In this document: in pieces, positions 1 through 5,839 of the stretch
Layout of the letters: the number at the start of each line of letters is the position of its first letter
How positions within the stretch are numbered: position 1 is the first letter of the stretch
NCBI GenBank assembly: GCA_003242495.1
Contig: QGUO01000213.1
Coordinates: 1 to 6,386, forward strand
Direction: 5' to 3'
Origin: Pseudomonadota bacterium
Lineage (GTDB): Bacteria > Pseudomonadota > Gammaproteobacteria > Steroidobacterales > Steroidobacteraceae
DNA: 6,386 nt
Notes under the pieces: generated by a model
Told to the model about the DNA's origin: nothing
What the model saw: the letters and a program-made list of their open reading frames with translations, nothing else
Databases searched by the model: none
Position numbers and translations under genes: made by a program

Positions 1-591
1 CACATAGAGCATGTTCGTGCTGCGCGATTCGGCGCCGTCCCGGCCATTCGATTCGTGGCCGAAACCGGCTTCCAGGCCGAGCCGCACGCGCCCGCCGTCG
101 AACCGCAAGAGATCGTCGTGCGAATAGAACAGACGCGGTCGATAACTGGTGTCGCGAAACGGGCTCGACAGCTCGTTGAGATCCCACAGCGAGGTCTGCG
201 AGTAGCTCAGGTACAGGTCGTCGATCCAGGGCAGGCGCTGCGCAAGCGGGCCCTGATCGTCGAACATCCGGAAGCGCAGGCTGATCTGGAACTTGGCGTT
301 GAAGCCTTCGTCGCCGCCGACGATGAAATACATGGGTTCGTAGACGGACAAGGCCAGCGGCGGCGGCACGCCGACCAATGCGCTGGCGCCGTCATCGTCC
401 CGGCCTCCGGGCTGGCCATGACCCTGCTGCGCCGCAGTGCCGTCATCCTCGGTCTCCGTGGCCATCTCCGCGCCTCCGGAAATTTCCCGGGAAGGGTCGC
501 GTTCCGACTGGGTGGGCGTTTCGGCCGCAGGCGTCCCCGGCACGGCCGCGACGACCGCCAGCGGCGCCGACAGCAGCACCCTCCACAACAC
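1..591 (-). CDS. pldA: Outer-membrane phospholipase A (OMPLA), C-terminus beyond left edge
   Basis: OMPLA is a calcium-dependent, dimerising beta-barrel enzyme that removes acyl chains from phospholipids exposed on the outer leaflet of the outer membrane. The 197 codons in the window cover the N-terminal part. From the chosen GTG start the protein has a probable signal peptide (MLWR, then a hydrophobic stretch to about residue 17), a polar Gly/Asp/Glu-rich linker (about 22-75), then the OMPLA fold: YEPMYFIVGG (84-93), KFQISLRFRMF (100-110), SSPFRDTSY (142-150) and HESNGR (179-184). Aligned by memory with E. coli PldA, His179, Ser181 and Asn193 match the catalytic His142, Ser144 and Asn156. 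Ser142, Arg184 and Ser189 match the calcium-site residues Ser106, Arg147 and Ser152, so the visible part looks active. There is no upstream ATG. GTG at 591 (or TTG at 588) is preferred because it alone gives a signal peptide, although its ribosome binding site is weak. The gene lies 19 bp after plsB, so translational coupling is plausible. Identity is confident; the exact start is not. Confidence 0.93.
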   Translation of the reverse strand, partial: MLWRVLLSAPLAVVAAVPGTPAAETPTQSERDPSREISGGAEMATETEDDGTAAQQGHGQPGGRDDDGASALVGVPPPLALSVYEPMYFIVGGDEGFNAKFQISLRFRMFDDQGPLAQRLPWIDDLYLSYSQTSLWDLNELSSPFRDTSYRPRLFYSHDDLLRFDGGRVRLGLEAGFGHESNGRDGAESRSTNMLYV

Positions 592-610
592 GCCGCACTC
601 GAAGGTTGCC

Positions 611-3148
611 CTAGCGATGCGTCACCTGTAGCACGCTGTTTCTGATCTGCTCGTGTAACACCAACTGCGCATCCTCGGCAACCTCGAGCAACATGTCGGT
701 GAACGTCAGCCGCCCCTCGGCGTTCACGCCCAGCACCTTGCGGGCACGCAGCAGGTCGATGAAGTTCTTGAACAACGAACGGTCGAAGAACTCCGGGGAA
801 TTCAGCTCGTAGAGTAGCGACATGCGCTGCGCCATCAGCTGGCACTGCTTCTCGAGCACGTCCTGGTTGAAACGACCGCTGCCGGCCTTGAGCAGCAGCG
901 AGATCACCAGGTAGTAGCGCTCGATGATCTGCACCGTCATCTGCGCCAGCACCGACAGCTGCACCGCCTCGGTGGTGCCGGTCGGCGGACGACGCCACTG
1001 CGCGCCCTCCTCGAGGCGCTCGAGCAGCCCGTGATTGGCGAGGTCCTCGAGACTTTCATCGACGGCCGCCGCCACTTCCGTCTCGTCCCAGCGCAGAAAC
1101 AGCTCGTCACGCACGTAGGGATAGATGCGCCACATCAGCCGCTGGATGTCGTCGCGACGCATGGTGCGATTATTGAGGAAGCAACATGCAATCAGCGAGG
1201 GCACCGCCATCAGGTGCAGCACATTGTTGCGGAAGTAGGTCATGAGCACGGCGTTCTGCTCCGTCATTTGCATGACGTCGCCCAGCGGATGCCTGAGCCG
1301 TTGCAGCACACCCATGCGCTCGCCGTGGCGCACCATCGACGTGCCGTCCATGTCGGTCACCCACACGTGGGGCGAGTAGGGCGCCTGACGCATCAGCGAG
1401 GCGTAGAGCTCGAGCTGGCGCGCCAGATCGGTCTCGAGCATCGACTGCTTGGGTGTCGCAAGCAAGGCGAGCGCGATCAGATTGATGGGCGTGACGGCCG
1501 CCGCGCTGTTGATGTTGGTCATGATGCGCTTGGCGAGATCCTCCACCAGCGGCGCCAGCCACGGCGGACGCTCGTCACGGACGACGAGCGGCTGACCCGC
1601 CGGCCCCCTCGGCGCATGCCGCTCGAGGAGCTCGTCGAGATGCAACGGCGCACCGAAGCTCACATGCACCTTGCCGAAACGCTTGCGCAAGGCCGGAAGC
1701 GCACGCAGCATGCCGAGCACCGATTCCTTCTGCTTCGGCCGACCGGACAGCTCGCCGATGTAGGTCTTGCCCTCGACCAGCCGCTCGTAGCCGAAATACA
1801 CCGGCAGGAACACCACCGGCCGGCGCGGATCGCGCAAGTAACTGCGCACCGTCATCGACAGCATGCCTGTCTTGGGCTGCAGCAACCGCCCGGTGCGGCT
1901 GCGCCCACCCTCGATGAAGTACTCGATGGCATGCCCACGCGCCATCATCAGACCGAGGTACTTCATGAACACCATGGTGTACAGGCCGTTGCCCCTGAAG
2001 CTGCGGCGCAGGAAGAACGCGCCACCGCGCCGCAGAAAGCCGCCCACCACCGGCATGTTGAGGTTGATGCCCGCCGCGATGTGCGGCACCGCATAGCCCT
2101 TGTAGTAAATCGCGTAGGAGAGCAGCAGGTAGTCCATGTGGCTGCGGTGGCAGGGCACGTACACGATCTCGTTGCCCTCCATGATCTCCTGCACCTGCTC
2201 GAAATGATGCAGCTCAACGCCGTCGTAGAGCCGCGTCCACAGCCAGGTGAACACGCGCGCCAGCAGGGCGACGAACACATGGGAGTAGTTCGCTGCGATC
2301 TCCTCGACGTAGCCCTGGGCGATCTTGATCGCCTCGCGACGCGAAATGCGCTTGGCGCGCATCTCGTCGCGCATGGCGCGACGCACGGCGGCCGCACGCA
2401 GCACCTGGGCGCCGATGGTGCGACGATGCGACAGGTCCGGCCCGATCATCGCCGCGCGTTGACGCGCGAATCGCATACGCAGCGTACGATGCATGCGCCG
2501 CTCCACGCGGGCCGGGTCCTCGCCCGGCTCGGCGATGGAGCCGAGGGCCACCGGTTCGCCGAACTGCACGAACAGATTGCGCCCGTTGATCAACACCGAC
2601 AGCAGGCGCCGCAGGCGTCCGGCGCGATCCCAGGTTTCGCTGAGGACGAGCTTGAGCCAGGAACCTTCCTTGTCCGGCGCCCGGCCCCAGAACACGCTGA
2701 CCGGCACGAGGTCGACATCCAGCTCGCCGTCTCCCGCGACGCCCGCGCGCGCCAGGGCGCGCAGCGTCGTCGTGACCCTCGGCCCGGCACGCCCGCCACG
2801 CTGCCTGGCAGGACGTTCGAGAAACACCACGGAGATCGGCGGCAGCGGCGCCTTCAACGCATCGAGAGGCCGCGGCAGCCCGTGTGCGGCACACACCTTC
2901 TCGAGCACCACGAGGTCGGCGGTGCCGCTGGTCTCGAGCACGTAGCAGATCGGCCGTTCGTGCTCGGCGAAGCGCTGACGCAGGTTCTCCGGCAGGACGT
3001 GCGGCCGTGCCCAGGCGGCAATCGGGCGGCGCAGGAGCGCCAAAGCCAGCCGCTTGCCGCGCGACAGGCCGCTGCCGACATCCGTACGCGCCTCGGGAAC
3101 ACGATGAGAAGCGTCGGCGCGCACCCCTTCGGACAGATGATCGACCAT
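611..3148 (-). CDS. plsB: Glycerol-3-phosphate 1-O-acyltransferase PlsB
   Basis: PlsB transfers a fatty acyl group from acyl-CoA or acyl-ACP to the sn-1 position of glycerol 3-phosphate, making lysophosphatidic acid, the first committed step of phospholipid synthesis at the inner membrane. The 845 residues compare with about 807 in E. coli. All four acyltransferase blocks are present: block I VPCHRSHMDY (331-340, His334 and Asp339 forming the HX4D catalytic pair), block II GGAFFLRRSFRGN (375-387), block III FIEGGRSRTGRL (411-422) and block IV around FLPVYFGYE (447-455). The long helical C-terminal domain also follows E. coli PlsB, for example AVLMTYFRNN and NSPEFFDRSLF. The ATG at 3148 has only a weak purine-rich site upstream (GGACGGG). 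A GTG at 3124 is an alternative that would remove eight residues from a poorly conserved N-terminus. The extra length is mainly at the N-terminus and in an Arg/Gly-rich insertion near residues 112-124. It lies 18 bp after the lipoprotein gene and just before pldA. The identification is firm. Confidence 0.97.
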   Translation of the reverse strand: MVDHLSEGVRADASHRVPEARTDVGSGLSRGKRLALALLRRPIAAWARPHVLPENLRQRFAEHERPICYVLETSGTADLVVLEKVCAAHGLPRPLDALKAPLPPISVVFLERPARQRGGRAGPRVTTTLRALARAGVAGDGELDVDLVPVSVFWGRAPDKEGSWLKLVLSETWDRAGRLRRLLSVLINGRNLFVQFGEPVALGSIAEPGEDPARVERRMHRTLRMRFARQRAAMIGPDLSHRRTIGAQVLRAAAVRRAMRDEMRAKRISRREAIKIAQGYVEEIAANYSHVFVALLARVFTWLWTRLYDGVELHHFEQVQEIMEGNEIVYVPCHRSHMDYLLLSYAIYYKGYAVPHIAAGINLNMPVVGGFLRRGGAFFLRRSFRGNGLYTMVFMKYLGLMMARGHAIEYFIEGGRSRTGRLLQPKTGMLSMTVRSYLRDPRRPVVFLPVYFGYERLVEGKTYIGELSGRPKQKESVLGMLRALPALRKRFGKVHVSFGAPLHLDELLERHAPRGPAGQPLVVRDERPPWLAPLVEDLAKRIMTNINSAAAVTPINLIALALLATPKQSMLETDLARQLELYASLMRQAPYSPHVWVTDMDGTSMVRHGERMGVLQRLRHPLGDVMQMTEQNAVLMTYFRNNVLHLMAVPSLIACCFLNNRTMRRDDIQRLMWRIYPYVRDELFLRWDETEVAAAVDESLEDLANHGLLERLEEGAQWRRPPTGTTEAVQLSVLAQMTVQIIERYYLVISLLLKAGSGRFNQDVLEKQCQLMAQRMSLLYELNSPEFFDRSLFKNFIDLLRARKVLGVNAEGRLTFTDMLLEVAEDAQLVLHEQIRNSVLQVTHR

Positions 3149-3166
3149 GACGAGACGCCCGTCCGG

Positions 3167-3376
3167 TCAGTGCGCGACCTCTAGGGCGCGGTCCAGATCC
3201 TGCTTGCGCTGCAGGTTGGCGTCCTCCACGGCGTGCGCGCGATCGAGGGCGGAGCTCAGCTCGCCGAACGCGGTGTCCGCCACCGGCGGCGGCTCCGACG
3301 AGGTTCGCGCGTTGCAGGCGGCGAGCGCCGCCAGCGCCGGCGCCAGGAACACGGCCAGCATCAGGCATCGCTGCAT
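3167..3376 (-). CDS. Small predicted outer-membrane lipoprotein, unknown function
   Basis: A 69-residue protein with a lipoprotein signal peptide: a short positive N-terminus (MQRC), a hydrophobic core (residues 5-17), and a lipobox LAAC (18-21) with Cys21 as the expected lipidated residue. The mature part is only 49 residues. Asn at position +2 rather than Asp suggests sorting to the outer membrane under the enterobacterial Lol rule. After a short Ser/Pro-rich tether (SSEPPP, 26-31) the rest is charged and looks mostly helical, with spaced Leu/Ala positions in SSALDRAHAVEDANLQRKQDLDRAL, a possible short amphipathic or coiled segment. The family is not recognised. The gene has a good ribosome binding site, AGGGGG at 3391-3386, nine bases before the ATG and inside the end of the hydrolase gene. 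Its first 16 bases overlap that gene, and its stop is 18 bp before plsB, so it probably belongs to the same transcript. The lipobox and ribosome binding site argue that it is real; no function is assigned. Confidence 0.75.
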   Translation of the reverse strand: MQRCLMLAVFLAPALAALAACNARTSSEPPPVADTAFGELSSALDRAHAVEDANLQRKQDLDRALEVAH

Positions 3377-3912
3377 GTCTCGTTACCCCCTATTCTGCGA
3401 AGAAATCCCTCGAACAGCTCGCATATCACCTCGATCTGCTCCATCAGTGAGTGATCCCCATCGAGGATGTGCAGCGCCGCCCTGTATTGCCGCGCATAAC
3501 GGATGCTGTTGTCCACCGGCACCACGGCATCATTCCAGCCGTGCACGATGACGATGGGGCAGTCGGCCGGCTCGGGCGTGTACTGCTCGAAGCCCGGCAT
3601 GAAAAAGGCGGGCGCCAGGAGGAACAGGCCGCACACGGGCACCTGCCGCGAGACACTCGTGCACACATGGCCGCCGAGGCTGGAGCCGACCAGCACCAGG
3701 GGCGTTGCGAGCCCCCTGCAGACGTCCTGCAAGCGCGTTACGCGCTCGAGCGGATCGGCCATGCCGCGATAGTCCACCGAGTGCACCGCAAACCCCTGGC
3801 GCCGGGCCACCTGCGCCAGGGCGCGGATCTTCGGTCCCCAGGGTGCGCCGTCCCGCCCATGAGAGAAGACGACCTGCGGAACCTGCCGGCTCAATCCCGC
3901 GGATCCGGACAT
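3361..3912 (-). CDS. Small alpha/beta-fold hydrolase
   Basis: A 183-residue single-domain alpha/beta hydrolase, probably a cytoplasmic esterase or lipase-like enzyme, since no signal peptide or membrane segment is seen. Visible elements in order are the oxyanion-side motif FSHGRDG (16-22), the nucleophile elbow GSSLGG (76-81) with Ser78, VHGWNDAVVP (123-132) with probable acid Asp128, and GDHSL (152-156) with catalytic His154. The compact size without a large cap domain resembles the YqiA/RBBP9-like and dienelactone-hydrolase-like groups; the substrate cannot be read from sequence. The ATG at 3912 is the first possible ATG, because an in-frame TAG lies four codons upstream. It has no strong ribosome binding site. 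It begins 166 bp after the nadE stop, and its 3' end overlaps the lipoprotein start by 16 bp, so it heads the probable hydrolase-lipoprotein-plsB-pldA unit. A lysophospholipase or thioesterase role fits the neighbours but is only inference. Confidence 0.86.
   Translation of the reverse strand: MSGSAGLSRQVPQVVFSHGRDGAPWGPKIRALAQVARRQGFAVHSVDYRGMADPLERVTRLQDVCRGLATPLVLVGSSLGGHVCTSVSRQVPVCGLFLLAPAFFMPGFEQYTPEPADCPIVIVHGWNDAVVPVDNSIRYARQYRAALHILDGDHSLMEQIEVICELFEGFLRRIGGNETCSDA
3386..3391 (-). promoter_or_regulatory. Ribosome binding site of the small lipoprotein gene
   Basis: AGGGGG on the minus strand lies nine bases before the ATG at 3376. It is the clearest Shine-Dalgarno sequence before any assigned gene start in the window and sits inside the last codons of the upstream hydrolase gene. 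It supports the small overlapping lipoprotein gene as genuinely translated and fixes its start. Confidence 0.6.
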
Positions 3913-4078
3913 TGCAGGACGCTATGAGTCGCGCGCGGGCCGCAGCGCCCGCCGTCACCCGACGCAGCGGCATCCGGCGAGACAGAGCGCGGCGCCGTCC
4001 GGCCGGACGACGCCCGGCCGACGCACGCTTGGCCGGCTGCTACACAAGCCGGACGGGAGACGGCCTGGATCGGCACGC
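3913..4078. other. Intergenic gap between nadE and the hydrolase gene
   Basis: This 166-bp stretch separates nadE from the hydrolase-lipoprotein-plsB-pldA group. It holds a 14-bp perfect palindrome at 3996-4009 (CGTCCGGCCGGACG) and a small hairpin at 4033-4052 (6-bp stem CCGGCT/AGCCGG, 8-base loop) that begins 27 bases past the nadE stop on the minus strand. No T-run follows either element, no convincing -35/-10 pair is seen, and no credible gene is present. It is where a promoter for the downstream group would be expected, but the sequence does not show one clearly. Confidence 0.5.
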
Positions 4079-5701
4079 TCATCTGGCCTTGTAGCCCGAG
4101 GTGATCGGGTAGCGCCAATCCCGCCCGAACGCGCGGTCGCTGATGCGGATGCCCGGCGGCGCCTGGCGGCGCTTGTATTCGTTGCGCTTGACCATTTCCA
4201 GGACCCGCCCCACGGTCTCGCGTTCGAAACCGCGTGCGACGATCTCGTCGACCGACAAGTCGTCCTGGATGAACAATTCCAGGATGGGGTCGAGGATCTC
4301 GTACGGCGGCAACGAATCCGAATCCTTCTGGTCGGGCCGCAGCTCCGCCGAAGGGGCCCGCTCGAGCACGCGCTGGGGAATGACCGGGCTCACCGAGTTG
4401 CGATAGCGCGCCAGACGGTACACCAGCAGCTTGCTGCAATCCTTGATGGGTGCGAAACCGCCCGCCATGTCGCCGTACAAGGTGGCATAGCCCACCGCCA
4501 TTTCGCTCTTGTTGCCGGTGGTGAGCACCATCCGCCCGGTCTTGTTGGAGATGGCCATGAGCAGCAGGCCGCGACAGCGCGACTGGATGTTCTCCTCCGT
4601 GGCGTCTGGCTCGCGTCCCTCGAATACCGGGGCCAGCGCCTCCAGCGCCGTGCGGAACATGTCCTCGATGGAGATCACGTCGTAGCGCACGCCCAGACGC
4701 CGCGCCTGCTCGGCGGCATCCTCGAGGCTCATCTGCGAAGTATACCGCGAGGGCATCATCACGGCGCGCACCCGCTCGGCGCCGAGCGCATCCACGGCGA
4801 CGGCCAGCGTCAGGGCGGAATCCGCTCCGCCCGACAGGCCGATCACCACGCCCGGAAAGCCGTGCTTGTTGACGTAGTCGCGCACGCCCATCACCAGAGC
4901 GGAATACACGCTCGCCTCTTCGCTGAGCGGCGGCGCCACCGCATCCGGGCGCGGCACCGCCTTGTCGTCGAGCAGGTCGACGTCCACCGCGAACACGCCC
5001 TCCTCGAAAGGCGCCGCGCGCTGCACGACCTCGCCGGCGGCATTCATGACGAACGAGCCGCCGTCGAACACCAGCTCGTCCTGGCCACCGAGCAGATTGA
5101 GATAGACCACGGGCAGGCCGGTATCACGCACCCGATCGCGCACGATACCTTCGCGTCGCTGCTGATAGCGCAGCGAATACGGTGATCCGTTGATGACCGC
5201 CAGCAGTTGCGCACCCGCCGCTTTGGCGGCCTCCGCGGGCTCGGGCTCCCAGACGTCCTCGCAGATCAGCAAACCGACACGCACGCCCCCGATGTCGACG
5301 ACGCGCGACTCCTGACCTTGACGGAAGTAGCGCTTTTCATCGAAAACGCGGTAATTGGGCAACTTCTGCTTGCGATAGGCGGCGAGCACGTCGCCGTCAC
5401 GAACGACCGCGGCGGCATTGTAGATGCCCTCCGGCGCGTACTCGGGAAAGCCCACCATGACCGCAATGCCGCGGGTCTCGGCGATGACACGCTGCAGGGC
5501 CGTATTCACCTGACGCTGCAGTCCCTTGTGGAACAGCAGATCCTCGGGCGGATAGCCACACAGGGTGAGCTCCGGGAACAGCACCAGCTGCGCGCCGAGC
5601 CGGTCGCGCGCATCGGCTGCCGTCTCGATCACCCGCCGGGTGTTGCCCGCGACGTCGCCGACGACGAGATTGAGTTGCGCGAGCGCGATGCGAAGGGCCA
5701 T
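4079..5701 (-). CDS. nadE: Glutamine-dependent NAD+ synthetase
   Basis: NadE catalyses the last step of NAD+ biosynthesis, ATP-dependent amidation of nicotinic acid adenine dinucleotide, in the cytoplasm. This is the two-domain form that takes ammonia from glutamine. Residues 1 to about 245 are a nitrilase-type glutaminase domain with the catalytic triad Glu44 (LFPELTLCGY), Lys113 (RKQKLPNY) and Cys147 (LLICEDVWEP). Residues of about 265-540 are the synthetase domain, with the PP-loop GLSGGADSALT (288-298), LTTGNKSEMAVGYATLYGD (393-411) and GGFAPIKD (414-421). The 540-residue length is normal for the proteobacterial two-domain enzyme, and both active sites look intact. The ATG at 5701 places the conserved beta strand MALRIALAQLN at the N-terminus as expected. 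No clear Shine-Dalgarno sequence precedes it. It follows the histone-like gene after 138 bp holding a hairpin and an inverted repeat, so it may have its own promoter. Unlike E. coli NadE, which uses free ammonia and lacks the glutaminase domain, this enzyme should use glutamine directly. Confidence 0.97.
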   Translation of the reverse strand: MALRIALAQLNLVVGDVAGNTRRVIETAADARDRLGAQLVLFPELTLCGYPPEDLLFHKGLQRQVNTALQRVIAETRGIAVMVGFPEYAPEGIYNAAAVVRDGDVLAAYRKQKLPNYRVFDEKRYFRQGQESRVVDIGGVRVGLLICEDVWEPEPAEAAKAAGAQLLAVINGSPYSLRYQQRREGIVRDRVRDTGLPVVYLNLLGGQDELVFDGGSFVMNAAGEVVQRAAPFEEGVFAVDVDLLDDKAVPRPDAVAPPLSEEASVYSALVMGVRDYVNKHGFPGVVIGLSGGADSALTLAVAVDALGAERVRAVMMPSRYTSQMSLEDAAEQARRLGVRYDVISIEDMFRTALEALAPVFEGREPDATEENIQSRCRGLLLMAISNKTGRMVLTTGNKSEMAVGYATLYGDMAGGFAPIKDCSKLLVYRLARYRNSVSPVIPQRVLERAPSAELRPDQKDSDSLPPYEILDPILELFIQDDLSVDEIVARGFERETVGRVLEMVKRNEYKRRQAPPGIRISDRAFGRDWRYPITSGYKAR

Positions 5702-5729
5702 GGTGCGACTGTCGAAAATCCAAACGGCG

Positions 5730-5763
5730 ATTATTCCCTTCCGCGGCGCCCGGGGGAAGGGAA
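5730..5763 (-). promoter_or_regulatory. Possible nadE promoter with overlapping 9-bp inverted repeat
   Basis: On the minus strand TTCCCTTCC (5763-5755) and GGAAGGGAA (5742-5734) form a perfect 9-bp inverted repeat with a 12-base spacer. An AT-rich AATAAT (5735-5730) resembles a -10 element about 29 bases before the nadE ATG, with TTCCCC (5758-5753) as a weak -35 at 17-bp spacing. The two arms therefore fall on the putative -35 and -10 elements, with centres 21 bp apart, about two helical turns, which would suit a dimeric repressor. Alternatively the repeat forms a leader or terminator hairpin. The repeat is seen directly; the promoter and operator reading is inference. Confidence 0.35.
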
Positions 5764-5809
5764 ACGCGCGCCCGCGCCGCCGGTCAACCGTCGTCCTGTT
5801 CCCCCGGAT

Positions 5810-5833
5810 GCCGGCGCTGTTGGCCGCGCCGGC
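5810..5833 (-). terminator. GC-rich hairpin after the histone-like gene
   Basis: On the minus strand an 8-bp perfect stem (GCCGGCGC / GCGCCGGC) encloses an 8-base loop (GGCCAACA), beginning six bases after the stop codon of the histone-like gene. A 14-bp palindrome (GCGCCGGCCGGCGC, 5826-5839) overlaps one arm and offers an alternative fold. No T-run follows, so it is not a standard intrinsic terminator. It may mark the transcript end, stabilise the 3' end, or be incidental to the high GC content. Confidence 0.35.
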
Positions 5834-5839
5834 CGGCGC

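Noticed and set aside
55..645. A 196-codon plus-strand frame opposite pldA
   Set aside because: It lies antisense to the conserved OMPLA motifs and has no recognisable domain.
207..998. A 263-codon minus-strand frame spanning the plsB end and pldA start
   Set aside because: It runs out of phase through both PlsB and PldA coding sequence, has Cys/Arg-rich low-complexity content, and has no motif. The pldA frame in the same region matches OMPLA clearly.
1031..3184. A 717-codon open frame on the plus strand opposite plsB
   Set aside because: Its translation is rich in His, Gln, Arg and Ala without any recognisable motif, while the minus-strand frame is an unmistakable PlsB with all four acyltransferase blocks. 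Long antisense frames are common opposite GC-rich genes.
2214..3368. A 384-codon minus-strand frame overlapping plsB and the lipoprotein gene
   Set aside because: It is an Arg/Ala/Gly-rich out-of-phase reading of plsB with no motif, and conflicts with a confidently identified gene.
3996..4009. 14-bp perfect palindrome CGTCCGGCCGGACG considered as an operator
   Set aside because: It is made of CCGG-type runs typical of GC-rich DNA, with no promoter nearby and no second copy noticed.
4033..4052. Small hairpin downstream of nadE considered as an intrinsic terminator
   Set aside because: The stem is only 6 bp and no T-run follows on the minus strand. Such short hairpins are expected by chance at this GC content.
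3891..4439. A 182-codon minus-strand frame across the nadE 3' end and the gap
   Set aside because: It is out of phase with the conserved NadE C-terminus and shows only Arg/Gly/Ala-rich composition.
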